Source: Megalonaias nervosa
Lineage: Eukaryota; Mollusca; Bivalvia; Unionida; Unionidae
NCBI GenBank assembly: GCA_016617855.1
Contig: JAECUM010001811.1
Location: 62,001-126,000 of the forward strand
Length of the DNA stretch: 64,000 bases
Reading direction: 5' to 3'
The notes below the pieces were generated by a model. The model did not search any database and was not told the origin of the DNA. It was given only the letters and a program-made list of their open reading frames with translations. Of the stretch, positions 36,593-48,733 are shown piece after piece. The first letter of the stretch is position 1; each line of letters begins with the position of its first letter. A program made the translations under genes and the position numbers.

Positions 36593-36846
36593 GTTTCCTT
36601 TCTCCTTTGCAAAACTGCCTCTGGAACGGAGACTTCTGTTGCTGACTAAAACTGGATTGAGGACTGGCCTTTTATTCCTTTAACAGTGAACATTTCCTAT
36701 GCTGTAGCTGAGAGTGATTCTGCCTGGAAGAGGTGCTGGTGGCATCATGAATTATAGTGGCAGTTCTTGTGATGCCTGCTTTCATACTTCCTCAATTCTT
36801 TTGCCAAACAGAAGTGGCATGCCAAAAAGGTGCTAAATGCACAGAA

Positions 36847-37141
36847 AAGGCATGATGTGGCTTTAAGGAAGACAAACACAGACAGGCATCCTGTAGCACA
36901 AGATTAAGGCATGATGTGGCTTTAAGGCAGACAGACACAGACAGGCATCCTGTAGCACAAGATTAAGGCATGATGTGTCTTTAAGGCAGACAGACACAGA
37001 CAGGCATCCTGTAGCACAAGATTAAGGCATGATGTGGCTTTAAGGCAGACAAACACAGACAGGTATCCTGTAGCACAAGATTAAGGCATGATGTGGCTTT
37101 AAGGCAGACAGACACAGACAGGCATCCTGTAGCACAAGATT
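36847..37141 (+). repeat. 59-bp tandem repeat, 5 copies
   Basis: Five head-to-tail copies of a 59-bp unit, starts at 36847, 36906, 36965, 37024 and 37083. Each contains AAGGCATGATGTGGCTTTAA and ends CCTGTAGCACAAGATT. Differences are few (GTGTCT in copy 3, AGGTATCC in copy 4), so the array is young. It lies within DIRS-like sequence. Confidence 0.97.
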
Positions 37142-38100
37142 AAGATAAGTCTATGCCATCAGGGAAATAGCCATCACGTGATGCATGGCCCTATTAATCA
37201 CTTTGACAATGCAGGGCATGGATACCCATCCAAAATCACTACCTTCATTTTTTGGCCGGTCAAAAACAGCCAGTGAAGCCAAACCTAGAACAGAGGAAGT
37301 AGAAATCATTTTGTACTAACTTGGATGTGGCATGTAAGGCATTTTTGTCAGCCTTAAAAAACAGAAGGATGGTTGCAACAACTGCCACAATTTTTAAATC
37401 CACAGACAGCATCTGAATGCTGATGGTCAGCAAATGTGTACGATACCAGCATGGTAGTTGGCTTTCTGCAAGAAAGTCTTTGAATTGCCCAATTGCATGG
37501 ACAGCCCAATGCTTGGCTGGATTGCCAGTTCAGTAAATGCCTGGTTGGTCAGTATGGTGAAATGGTCAGACTGGCTAACTGAATCCTGTATGGCTCCATA
37601 TAACCATGTGCGACTGGCTGATATGTGGCATGGCTCGATGAAGTGATGGATTCCTGGTCACCAACTAGTGACCATGACTGGAGTGGGTGGACAGCAGCCC
37701 GAATAGTGTCATATGGACTGGACTACTGGCTACATGGCTCATCCACTTCAGACAAAACCCCATGCACCTAAAGTTTTGAGTGCTAGGACCAAGTACCAGC
37801 GGGGGGTGGGGGTGGCCAGGTTGTCAACTATGAAACAGTCATATCATCTGCAACTCTAACAATGCCAGTTAAGAAAACAGGGTGACAGGTCCTCAACCCA
37901 TTTTTCGTTCAACTGGAGCTGACCTGATGTAGCTGTCATTGTGAGCACTGTACGCAGCACTTTAGGACCATCAAAGATGTCCTCTATTATGCTGGCAAGT
38001 GATGATGTCTTTGAATGTAGACATAGTACATTGTAGTCCTTTCCTCTGGACTTATTATGCTGGTATTTCATTCTTAGTCCCCATCATAGTACCAAGGACA

Positions 38101-38610
38101 AGGTAGTTTCAAATCACAGTTTGCACATGCTGCATGTATTTGTTGATGAACATTTTGTATGTATCTTCATTTGCTTTAAACTTCTTGCATTATGGGCATT
38201 TTGGCAGCATGATCTTTTATTATCTGAAAAGACAAGAATGAAAAGTTTGGGGAAATAACTTAATTTGTTTCTGTGCACATATGACACCAATTACTAAATA
38301 AATTAAGAAATATCCAGTTTTTTCCCTTCACCTATATAGAATATGGATGGGAATAATGAACCTTTTTGTCTTTCTGTGATATCTAGATTCCAGAGGTAGT
38401 AGAGCATCTTCCTAACATTAATGTGACAGGAGAATGTATTCCAAGGAGAAATATTCTTTGCATGTTAAAATCAATGCTCCTTAACTTGTCCTTGGAAACT
38501 TTAAAAATTGCCCAGTTAAAAGGAGTAATTTAAGGTTCAGTGCCAGAATTTAACTGCTTTTGTAGCACCACTTAAGTACCATACATTTTTTAATTCAATA
38601 AGGCTAAAGC
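38101..38610. other. Intron-like, no feature recognised
   Basis: A link between the DIRS relic and the tandem array at 38.6 kb. The short motif 'TTCCTAACATTAATGT..A..GG.AATGT' also occurs near 19655, hinting at a dispersed repeat. No coding signal. Confidence 0.45.
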
Positions 38611-39400
38611 ACTGGAAATACACTTTGCAACTGTCAGAAATCTGTAGCAGCCTCACTCACTTTGCATTTCTGTCAGAAATCTGGGATAATATAACAGCCT
38701 TGTTCACTTTGCACCCCCTATAAGAAATCTAGGATAACCCAATGTAGCAGCCCCACTCACTCTACAAATCCCATCAGAAATCTTGGATAACCAATCAGCT
38801 GCCTTGTTCACTTTGTACCTTTCATAAATCTAGGAAATTACAACTGTATCAGTCCTACTCTTCAACCTGATTCAAAATCTCGGATAACCCACCTGTAGTA
38901 GCCCATTTTATGTTGCATCCTGACACAAATCTTTAATAAGCCAAATGCAGCAGCCTGTCTCATTTGCATCCACCATCAGAAATCTTGGATATTCCACCTG
39001 TACCTTCCCCACTCACTTTGAAATCCTGTCAGAAATCTAGGATAACCCAAATGATGCAGCCTCACTCACTCAGCAACCCTGTCAGAAATCGATAACCCAA
39101 CCATAGCAGCCCCAATCACTTTGTGACTCTCTCAGAAATCTAGGATAACCCAACTAAAGCAGCTCCACTCACTCTGCAACCCCATCAGAAATCTGGGATA
39201 AATCAAATTTAGCAGCCCAACTCATTCAATACCCATCAGAAATCTGGAAGAACCCAATGTAGCAGCCTCAATCATTTTACACCCCATCTGAAATTTGGGA
39301 GAAGCCATCACAGTAGCCTCATTCATTCCGCTACCCTGTTAGAAATCTGGTATAATCCAACTGTAACAGCCTCCCTCACTTTGCATCCCAAAATGCCTGG
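38611..39400 (+). repeat. Diverged ~50-58-bp tandem repeat, ~14 copies
   Basis: The repeat consensus runs CCCTGTCAGAAATCTAGGATAA, CCCAA.TGTAGCAGCC and TCACTCACTTTGCA. Copies differ by substitutions and small indels, so this is an older satellite-like array sitting next to the large coding exon. Confidence 0.85.
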
Positions 39401-39791
39401 TAATATCCCTGGTTTCTGCACATACAAGAGTAAAAAAGGCTGACCATTCATGGAAGGTGGTTACCCTGACATCCACATAAAACTGAAAACTGAGTCAACA
39501 TGAGTGCTGTATATGTTCTTAAGACATAAAAATAACATTACAATGAAGGAACAAAATAAGAAGCTTAACTTCAGCTAAGAGAATAATGATTTTAGAATAC
39601 AACTGAAAAGGTTGCTTCCTTGCTCTGGATAGTTCATGATCATTAGTAATTTCCCATGATAAAGGCAGGGTGATACTGCCGAAAATTTAAAACTCTAAAG
39701 ATATTTGTTCTTAGCATTGGAAATTACTAAAGATAATGATTTTTGAGCTACAATGCAAATAAGCACATTCTGTAGATGTAATGGTTCTAAC
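39401..39791. other. Intron downstream of the large exon
   Basis: Starts on the minus strand with the donor CAG|GTTAGA at 39791. Nothing else is recognised. Confidence 0.6.
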
Positions 39792-40783
39792 CTGTATTCC
39801 TTCTTCTAACCCAATTTGCACTGTTTCATATGGATCATCTTCATTAAATCGTGTCCAAGCAAGTTTTTTACTTTGAGATGCCTTATGAACAGGAGTGTAG
39901 AGATCAGCAGCAGATGAAGGTGGGGCACCATTCTGTGTTTTCTTCACAGAAGAGTAGATATTATTCCCAGCAGATCCGATACTATTTTCTGTCTCTTGGC
40001 TCCCAACCATATCCACTGAAGCATATGAATATGAATCAGAATCCTTTCTGTCCAACATGATCAGATCTGCCGAAGCATATGCATATGCACCAGCATCCTT
40101 TGTGTCCAATGTGATCAGATCTGCCGAAGCGTATGCATATGAATAGGATCCCTGCGAATTCAATCTGCCATGTGACTTGTCAGCTGCATCTGATGGAATT
40201 GGTTTAATCTCTGGAGTCAGGGCTGGCTTTGCACCTACTGTTATTTTTGTTACATGTTTTCCATTCTTGTTTTCACTTGATGTCAAAAACAAGTTTTGTT
40301 TGTTCATGTAGCTATTAGAAGCAGTCAGTTCCTGAGGGACTGGCTTAGGCTGCAAGTTTTCAGGTTTCCAAGGGTCTGTGTAAATTGAACCTTGAGCTTT
40401 TACTAACTGATCCTTTCCAAGCTCAATATTGCCAGTATCGGCCTGGAGAGGATGTTGTGGCTTGGCTCTTAATGGCGTTGGCAGTGTGGAAGGTGGAATT
40501 TTTGTCTGCATCCTCTCAAACATTTCCATTGTTGAATTCATGTGTGCATTTCCTTGATGATTCTCATTCACCTTTCTTGGTTCAATACTTTCTTTAATTG
40601 GAGGCTGATGTTGTTCAAATAAAGCTCTTGTGGCTTTTAGTGATGGCTGAGATTTTTCTTCTGCTGGGACAGAGACTTCTGTTTGTAGGCCATAGTTGTG
40701 TAAGGCTTCTTGAATTTCTGGGACTATGGAGTGTTTGCGACGTTTTTCTCCACCTGTGATTTGTGGTTCACTTTCATCATCAA
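39792..40783 (-). CDS. Host gene large exon: low-complexity tail of a PTP-PEST-like phosphatase
   Basis: A 992-nt exon with acceptor ATTTTCTCCAG and donor ATACAG|GTTAGA. It is open throughout in one phase (about 330 codons) and starts with VDDESEPQITGGEKRRKHS. The sequence is rich in Pro, Ser, Gln and Lys, without a globular domain. Near its end are three Tyr-rich repeats, each with Y-S/A-Y-A-S-A/V-D-L/M (SYAYASADLI, AYAYASADLI, SYSYASVDMV), plus NNIYSSV, AADLYTPV and DPYETV, all plausible phosphotyrosine or SH2/PTB docking sites (inference). It joins in phase to the 19-nt exon at 44754-44772 and to the exon at 29149-29212. PEST-type phosphatases carry a long unstructured tail after the catalytic domain, which fits. 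Confidence 0.8.
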
Positions 40784-42671
40784 CTGGAGAAAATGACATG
40801 GTATTAAAAGATACTATCAAAATTCGAAATTAAGCAAGCCTTGAAATTAAGCCTACCTCAACAATGCCATTAGTCTTGAGTTCTGCAAATTCCTACAAAG
40901 CTTTACAAATTAGATGCCAATAATATTTAAGGTATAAAGGGTGGCTATTTGAATGTGTGATGCATTTTGAATTTTAGGCTCTTTAACAGTTTTCTGACAT
41001 GTGACATGTATAAAATGAATGACAAACAATTAAAATAATTCTACAACTTTCAATCAGAGGGAAAATGATATCTGAAATCTAAATTTCCACACAAAAAAAC
41101 ATCTAAAAACTTATTCACAGTATATGTTGTGACTATATAGATAGTTAAAGTATATTCTGCCTTAGCTGACACCTCCATATAACAGATACCTGATTTTAAT
41201 TAACACTTTTGGCAATCCCCAGTGAAAATCCTATATAAATGTCCTTTATATAACAGACATCTGTCTAATGCACACAGTGGACATGTTTTAGGGTCAATAA
41301 AAATTGCAAATAATGGATATCATGTGCTAGCATGTGCAGATTTGCCTCCCTTGCAGCTTGCCACAGGCACTAACAACTGTACAGAGATTGGTGAAGCCCA
41401 GCTTGTCCTGATATTTAATACTCAGTGAACAAATACCATTTTCCACTCTACCTCATTACATTATAAATTCACTTAGCACTGATTTCATGATTGATAATCT
41501 CTTCATTTTTATCAGAATGACAAGAGTGCATTTATAGCGATCAGTACCCTGCTGTCAAACAAATTGCAAACTCTATATATCTTGTAAATTAAATAGCTGA
41601 CAGTGAGTATAGATTTGGCTTAAATTATCCCCACCAATGACACAACTGAAGGGAAAACTGCAAAGTCAAACAGGAACAATAACTATAACAAATTCTGTAA
41701 TAAAATGGTGAAATTAAAACTCAGGTGGCACTCTACAGATTTGCATTTTGCATAAAGTTAGATTTTACAAGAGAAAGAATTTCCCCCATTTTCTCACTGG
41801 TTATGCTGGCTATTTAAAAAAGACCTTGTATATCTTAAGTACTGTTACAAGAATTTTAAATTCACTTTATGTCGGCGTATGACTGATATGGTTTGTAGTC
41901 TACAGCCTGGCCTTACTTCAGATGTGCACCTATCAAAAATCTGCTAGCTCCGCTTGTTCCTTTTCACTTCCTGAACTAAAGTAAATTGTATTCAAAAAGG
42001 GCATATAACTCTTTTTACATTTTATGTATTTGGTAATTCATTCATTGCACTTTCATGAGCTGGTACTGGCAAAATTCATTTTCCCTATTTTAATAACTGC
42101 TAAATATATATACTTTGGACTATTTCAGGCTGATTTTTCAAACACATGGGAGCAGTCATTTTGGCTAGCTGTGTGCTCAGATCATGTACAATTTCCACAA
42201 GTACAAGATGCAAAGAAATGTCAGCCAAGAAAGTAACACAGACCTATGCCAACATTCTCTCCAATGCGCATGTTGCAATGCAAACAATTTCACTTTACGC
42301 CGATCATTCTCTCAGAAGTTCATAGTATCTGTAGAGGACACCCTCAGCCTACTAGGCCTTAAGTTATTTAGCAGAAACTGAATTTACAATGGCTGGGATA
42401 TGATGTGACATATGACATTACCGTATTTCATGTAATTTTTCATACACCAAAAAAATAATTATTAATTTCAGTGTACGAAAAATTATATGTAAAATACATA
42501 ATTATCATTTTGTGGTACTGACCATGTACAAAAAATAATGGGAAATCATACCCGAACAAATTCTATGGATCACACACTACTAAACAACCCAACGGTAAAA
42601 AAAACGAACAAAATAAACATATATTTTCTGTCTCATTCTGCTCTCAACTCAAGAATCCAATTACAATAAAG
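40784..42671. other. Intron sequence, no gene
   Basis: Lies between host exons. A possible dispersed repeat (ATAACAGA.ACCTG...GACATCTGTCTAATG) lies at about 41160-41290. A near-palindromic AT-rich segment at about 42440-42500 (TGTAATTTTTCATACA and TGTACGAAAAATTATATGTA) could form a hairpin. No ORF is credible. Confidence 0.5.
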
Positions 42672-42805
42672 AAGCTTCTTGTGGGTCGGTGGTTCTTCCC
42701 GGGGTTTTCCAGGGTTCTTCCTCCACCATTAATACTGGCCGCCATGTCTAGCCTATCTTGTGCTGAAAAATGGCGTTAAGCCCTACAACAAACAAACAAA
42801 CAAAC
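42672..42805 (+). mobile_element. SINE-2, 5'-truncated
   Basis: The 3' half of SINE-2, from CTTCTTGTGGGTCGGTGG to CCCTACAAC plus (AAAC)n. The short direct repeat CAATAAAGA on both sides suggests a target duplication, so truncation occurred during reverse transcription. Confidence 0.85.
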
Positions 42806-44429
42806 AATAAAGACAAAAGTACTCAAAAAGATTTTTGTTTTGTTTTTAGAGAGTGAGAGCATAATGTCTCAGTGTGCAAGCTCATCTGCATTTAGAGCAT
42901 ACTTCTTTGTAGCTGTTATGTTGTGTAATGTTGGCAAAATAATTAAGATGGCCTGAACATGTATGGGTATTATTTATTGGTAAATTATACGCAACAATTA
43001 GACCAACAAATAGGTCTCCGCTGTCAGGAAGAAAAAAAAACAGAGACCTACTTGTAGGTCTACACAACGATCAGAGTCCACGTTGTCAAGAAACTAAGTA
43101 CAGCTTGTATTCTTACAGCAACAACCTCATTTTCAAATTACAATAAAAAATATAAAGAACTTAAAAACAGGTTTTAGTTAATACGTGCGAGCAAGTGTCT
43201 GAGAGAGAAATTTTTTCAGTGTACAAGACCGTATTTATTCAGTGCAGTTTTTAATTGTAGCTTTTGCAAAGAGAAAAAAGACTATTTCCAGTTACCTGAC
43301 AATTGTGATAATCCTCATTTATTAGGACAACTATATTCTATTATCAATAAACACCTCTATATCAACAATTTGTTCTTGTTTTAATTACAATATACATTGT
43401 TACAATAACCACATGGCTATGCAGTGTTATTTACACGCTAATTAAATATGCTTAAAGCTTTGGTTATTCCAGTTGAAACCAGATAGAGGGCAAGATTCAA
43501 CAGAAGAGGTCAAATCAGCAAGGCTGCCAGTCAGTAGGGAAATGAGGCTCTCTTTAGGGAAATGAAAATCTGTTAATGAGCTATCGTGGCCATTGTCCAT
43601 ACAGCAGATGTTGTAACGACCAGCGATCACACACATTACTTGTTATTCAAACTCACCAATAAAGATAACAATAGAAGGGTATATAGTAGAATAGATTCAT
43701 AACAAAATGTTAATTATATCCAAGTCAAAACAGTACAAGCACTTAAAAGACTGTATATGTATGAATCGATTTAACGTGACTTTCAAATTGACGATAGAAA
43801 ATGACAAGGTTTTTATAATTTATTTGTGTATGACTAAAATGAAACAATAAGACTAGTTCATCATTGGTCTGTGGTCTTCACTTTAGCATGTACTCAGATA
43901 TAGTTTTTGTTGGATAAGAAAACATGACAGGGCTTTCGAACTCATTTTAAAACACATGTCGTGTTTTGTTACAGTGGCGGACTTAAGAAGAACTAATTAA
44001 CGATAATTAAGGATTATGTTCTGTGAAGGCCTTTGTCCAGTTGTTAATAACACCAGTAGATATTATAATGACAATATGAGAGCTTACAAAATGGCTAAAC
44101 GGTATCTTCGATATTTTTTTGCAAACGTAAATCTTCTTAGTAGAAATGTTATGTCCTGTAATTTAAAGGATTTTTCGAAAAATTCAAAGTGATATGTACA
44201 AAAAAATATGATACATTTAAATAATTATTAGTCTGATAACTGGACTGTGTACGAAAATTTAAAGGGTATAAAAAAATACATGAAATATAGTACATGGCAG
44301 ATGGATCCTCCATGTATGTGGCCAGCACAGAGAATAATTCCATAGCCTAGTTCCCATGAATTGACAGTTTACCTACAGTTATCATAACTAAATTACTTTA
44401 CACAGCTGGACTATGTAATTTTTGATTTT
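42806..44429. other. Intron sequence, no gene
   Basis: AT-rich with slightly higher complexity near 43900-44050, but no exon with paired splice sites and no recognisable repeat. Confidence 0.45.
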
Positions 44430-44610
44430 TGGAAGTTTAACACCATTTTTTGCACATGATTGGCTATGGATGCCAGCCACTATATCTGGTGGTGGAAGAG
44501 CCTCAGATGTTTTCTGCCATACCCATATTGGTCAAGCCAAGACTTGAATGCATGTGGACAGGTGAGATGTGAGTGACCAGTAAATTGAGTGCCTTCAAAG
44601 ACTCAACCCT
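44430..44610 (-). repeat. SINE-2, old degenerate copy
   Basis: The SINE-2 order is kept on the minus strand (TTTAACACCATTTTTTGCAC, GGTGGTGGAAGAGCC, then the remains of a B box in AGACTTGAATGCATG), with many substitutions. It is much older than the copies with intact target duplications. Confidence 0.7.
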
Positions 44611-44753
44611 CACTCATAATGTAACAAGCAGTGTATCAACTGACATTGTGGAATACCTTGCAGCAGAAATATCATTTAATACGTTTCTCTTTGTCTCTTA
44701 AATTTTAAATATCTTCCTATTACAAACAGCCCATTCTTCCTAAGCACACTCAC

Positions 44754-44772
44754 CCTCTTCCTTGCCTGGATC
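44754..44772 (-). CDS. Host gene microexon (19 nt)
   Basis: GATCCAGGCAAGGAAGAGG lies between an acceptor (CTTATTTTTCAG) and the donor GTGAGTG. It begins in phase 0, matching the end of the catalytic exon at 52133-52231. It encodes DPGKEE plus one base that completes the Val codon at the start of the exon at 39792-40783. The perfect phase fit on both sides is the main evidence. At 19 nt it is unusually short. Confidence 0.7.
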
Positions 44773-44871
44773 CTGAAAAATAAGAAATACCACTAATGTG
44801 CACCGTAAGTTTATCAATATTATACATGTATTCTACATTTTCATGTATCTCTGTAAACAGTCACTAATTTA

Positions 44872-44995
44872 CCGTACATATTCACTTATAAGTTGAGTCC
44901 AAAGAGCAAAGAATCTGATTTGCCTTCACATACTGCACTGGCAGATCAGGGTCTTTCTTTGTTCCACTGATTACTCCAACTTAACAGACTGGCTT
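44872..44995. repeat. Foldback MITE, truncated copy
   Basis: Left arm CCGTACATATTCACTTATAAG and internal ACTGCACTGGCAGATCAGGG / TGTTCCACTGATTACTC-type blocks match the copies at 8475 and 9196. The right arm is missing. Confidence 0.65.
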
Positions 44996-45911
44996 TCTTA
45001 CAATGATGAAAAAGCTAATAGAAAACATGAATTGTCCATTGGAAAAAAGTACTGGGGAGTATCGCTTGAACATGGTAGTATCCCACATAAATGCAGTAGT
45101 TGTACAGTGGAATCCCACATGAATACAGTAGTTCTACAAAATACAGTATTGAGAGAATGATCAAAAGTTCAATTAATGCATGTACAAGTGTGTGTATGGG
45201 GGGGGGTTACAACAACAACAAATCAAACTCAAAGTAATAATTTTAGGATCTGATTTTTTTTATACGTAGCACTTTTATGCAAAGTGCTTTATACTAGTTA
45301 CCTAACAGTACAATCAACATTAGTAAAAATCATTAAGTGGTCTGCCAAGACCCTCATCAACATTCAATGGTCTGTGAAAAATAAGTTTGGGAACTTCTCT
45401 ATGAAAATTAATCATCGCTGTGTTACCTGTCACTATTATTAAGGTTCACCTTTCCATATGGAAAGACCATGACCATACAAGATGCACCAACTCCATGTTC
45501 TAGAGATTTCTTAAAAAATGTGCATCAGCCCAAGTCTGATCTGTGTCATCATCACATGTTCTACTGAGTGTCCTCATTCTTTTCACGATGTGTGGCTAAT
45601 GAAGGACATCAGCGTGGGGTGGGAGGAGGGCATCCAATACTGACAAGTATAATCAAAATTAGTTTTTCTTCCTCAAAAACTATATTTTAATGTCAGTAAT
45701 AGCCTACCTGTCACTATTATTAATCTGAATTTGTCACTAAGGAGGGTGGCTGATGGACTCTGAGAAGAGTAAAATGTGGAAAAATTACTCACCTTCTAAT
45801 CCAAGCAGTCAACTGCAATTATATGCAGCAATTGTCTGAGTTGCAGATTATGCAGCTAAGACTGGACCCAGCGAGAAAATACCTTGGCTCTGGTTTGCTA
45901 ACAACCAAAGG

Positions 45912-46089
45912 CTGTTGTTGTTGTTGTTGTGGGGCTTAACACCATTTTTCAGCACACACTAGGCTATACATGGCGGCCAGTATTAATGGTGGAGGAAGAA
46001 ACTGGGAAATCTGCGGAAAGAACCACCGACCCACGAGAAGCTACTGGCAAGGTTTCTCACATATCCACATTCGCCGAATCTTAGACTCG
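45912..46089 (-). mobile_element. SINE-2 inserted in DIRS relic C, 12-bp target duplication
   Basis: Inverted SINE-2 truncated in its tRNA-like head. It starts (CTG)TTGTTG... and ends at CGAATCTTAGACTCG. The 12-bp sequence AACAACCAAAGG is present on both sides (45900-45911 and 46090-46101). Confidence 0.95.
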
Positions 46090-46374
46090 AACAACCAAAG
46101 GTAAAAGGAAGAGAAAGTCGTGCGTGATCACCAAAATGCAGCCTTCATAATATCATATAAAGATGAATGGTTGAAATATGCCATAAAATAGCAATAGTCT
46201 TGACTTCATTGCCTTTGACTTTCATGAATGAGGAGTCTCTTTTTGTGAGAGTCACATAATCTCTCTTGATGGTGAGCGAAATCCATCAAGAGATAGTGTA
46301 TGCTGAAATATCAGCTGAACCACTTAAGGGGAGGGAAAGCCTTTTCCTATCCTTCTTTCACCCTGTAGCAAAGT

Positions 46375-46713
46375 CTACACTGAATCTAAGTACAATCTAA
46401 CTAGGCAAAAAAGTCGATAAAGATCATCCCAAACATAGATGCAACTCAGGACTGGAGATTTTAATCGGGGATGGAAATACTGATGGAAGTAGATTTTTGA
46501 AACCAGGCTGGCATAACAGGAAATGGAGCAACAATTCCCACTGAAGCATAAACATCCTTCCTCAATTGATAAATCATGTACTTCACTTCTTCTCCAGGCT
46601 GATGCAATGGCCTGAAGAAAAATGGGTTTAAGGGCAACATTTTCAAAAGAAACCTCACTCAAAGGTTCATAAGGTGTTTTTGTCAGTGCCACAAAACACA
46701 TGAAAGGTTCCAT
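46375..46713 (-). pseudogene. DIRS tyrosine recombinase (catalytic start)
   Basis: The frame reads ALTKTPYEPLSEVSFENVAL, then KPIFLQAIASAWRRSEVHDL. The A-x-A-x-RRSE-x-x-L segment carries the first conserved Arg of the tyrosine-recombinase active site. The remaining His/Arg/Tyr boxes are in broken frames toward 46370. It has the same family and orientation as the recombinase remnants of relics A and B. Confidence 0.8.
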
Positions 46714-47070
46714 TTTTATGTCAACGAACGAGACACAGTCTCCATAGCTTGAAATATTTTATATGATCAGATAAGTGAGGTTTGAACCAAAGGAATGACC
46801 TTTGGGAAATTTAAGAGTGTTTGAAAGGGCAGCCTATAAACTTTGATTGTAGAGGCTGAACAAGATCTCTCCCCAAAAAGAAAATAAAAAAAATCTACTA
46901 TTGCAGTAAGAGAGAGTTTGAAAGGATTAATGCATTTCCTAACACACCAATCACTGAAGAGTTTCCACTTTGCATCTTAAGACCTTGAATGTAGAACATC
47001 ACTGGGCCTGTACAATGCAGTTGGCAACTTTGCTTGAAAACATTGCTAACTGATCAATCATTGGTGATGA

Positions 47071-47707
47071 CTAAAGCTTGAAGTGGACAATCTGGGGATT
47101 GGTATGAACCACAGTACCTCTGTGTTGTGAGAGAAGATTGTCCCAAGGAAGTAATAACCTTGGTGTGTCAATCAACAGGTCACACAAGTCACTGAACCAT
47201 GACATTTGAGGCCACAGACTTGCAATCAAGATGATCCAGGTGGACATCCTGATCTTGTTCAATACTTGTGGAATCAAAAGAAGGGTGAGAATGTGCAAGC
47301 AGACAGTCCATCTCAGTTTAGACTGAAGACATTCACTGCCCAGACTGCCTGGTCTGGGACTGGGGAGACATAAAATAGGAGCTTGTTGTTGAGTTTTGTT
47401 GCAAACATGTCCACTAGAGGTAGCTCCAACAGACTGAACAGAGACTCCACAACTGCTTGATGATGACACCATTTTGTTAGGACTATCTTGCCTGTTCTGG
47501 ACAGACTGTTTGCCAGAATGTTTTTCTTCCCTGAAATGTAATAAATTCTGAGTGTAATCCCTTCTGACTGTGCTCAACAAAGAAGGTTCCAGACTTCCCA
47601 TACAGAGAGAAGGAGCATGAGTACCTCCTTGTCATCTGAGGTACACAAACACTGAAGTGTTGCCTGAGGAGATCGTGATGCAATGCCCTTTGACGTGTTC
47701 TATGCAC
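47071..47707 (-). pseudogene. DIRS RNase H and downstream domain
   Basis: Two overlapping frames together cover the RNase H end. One includes HSEFITFQGRKTFWQTVCPE, a decayed form of the 'A-x-H-I-PG-x-x-N-x-x-AD-x-LSR' signature. The other includes SPRPGSLGSECLQSKLRW and LLLIPQVLNKIRMS, then ILIASLWPQMSWFSDLCDLL. The last pieces match the region after RNase H in DIRS ('PP...L-x-P-x-VL-x-KI...L-I-A-P-x-WP-x-Q-x-W-F-x-D-L'). A frame change near 47500-47600 splits it. Confidence 0.8.
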
Positions 47708-48454
47708 CTTTTTAGGGTGAAGAACACAGCTTTCATGTCTAAATTATTTATGTGGCAGAGACTGTCTTCCTGTGACTAATGACCATGAAGAAGTACTTCC
47801 TCGGGCTCTAAATAAGCCCCCCAAACTGAATCTGAAATGCTGGTGTGCAGATAGGAGAGGGGTTCTGGGACATGCAGAGGAACTCCTCTCCGAAATATAT
47901 CTTGACTGTACCACCATTTTAGGGTGGTACTGAAACGCCAACCCGAGAGAAATTTGAACAGGGATCCCTGTGGTGTTTCCAATCTACCAACAGAAGAAAC
48001 TGAACATGAAGCCTCCCTAAGGATACCAGGTCTGAAACAAAATTCAAGGTTCCCAGAAGGGGGGGAGATACAGACAAACCGACAACGAAGTCTTGGTCTG
48101 TACCATTCTTAAAAGTTCCATGATTTTGTGTATCTTCTCTGGGGGAACACAAACCTGGCCCAGGGAGGCAAGGAAATTCATTTTTATGTCAAGAAGTCAT
48201 TAGAGGGAACAAGTTCTCAATTCTCTAAGTTTGGAATCAGCCCAATTGTGTTACCACAAACCAACAGCAGGTCATATGGCTGCATAAGGACTGTTTGTTT
48301 GTGTTGAGTAGCAGCCACTCATAAAAATACTAGATTAATGAAATCACCACAAATCTCAAGTACACAGTTGTTGCTCCCATTACTCTAGGAAAGATCCTGG
48401 GAGCTGAGGATAGACCAAATGGCATAGCTCAGAACTGAAATACTTCCTGTCCAA

Positions 48455-48733
48455 TCAAGAACCAGAAATGTATTTTTGCGGAAGAAAAATTAGGACGTGG
48501 AAGTAGGCCCAGTCAGCATTCCGAACTGAAGTTGCAGTTTCCATCTTTAAAGTTTCCACTTGCAGAAATTTGTTTAATGGGGAAAGGCAACAAGCCTCAC
48601 TTTTCTGTTCTTTTCTTCTTTTAATTTGAAAACGTTTGATTGATGGAACAAGACAAGTGTCCTTGCAAGAGGAGGCAGTTCTATTAAGCATAGATATGAA
48701 CCTTCTGCAAACTGTGGCTGATCCAAAGCTCAA
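48455..48733 (-). pseudogene. DIRS reverse transcriptase core fragment
   Basis: The frame reads LSPLNKFLQVETLKMETATS then VRNADWAYFHVLI, corresponding to the RT motif 'DL-x-x-LN-x-x-L...FKME-x...D-A-YFH-I-x-I'. A short deletion removes the residues between DWA and YFH that normally carry the first catalytic Asp. The downstream YLDD region is not intact. Confidence 0.82.

Larger units (their letters stand above)
32229..38100 (-). mobile_element. DIRS-type retroelement relic B (composite)
   Basis: The minus-strand order from high to low coordinates is an upstream Gag-like/low-complexity region (about 38.1-36.6 kb), an RT N-terminal fragment (36370-36592), a second more complete RT (34653-35213), RNase H (about 33783-34550), tyrosine recombinase (33090-33464) and a terminal untranslated block (32229-33000) matching relics A and C. 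Two RT starts in one block mean that two copies are joined or that there is a large internal duplication. All frames are broken. DIRS elements replicate through RNA and integrate circular DNA with a tyrosine recombinase. Confidence 0.8.

Noticed and set aside
39711..39791. Extension of the large exon's open frame past the donor to the frame's stop.
   Set aside because: A good donor (CAG|GTTAGA) lies at 39792/39791 and the next exon at 29149-29212 fits in phase. The added residues have no conserved look.
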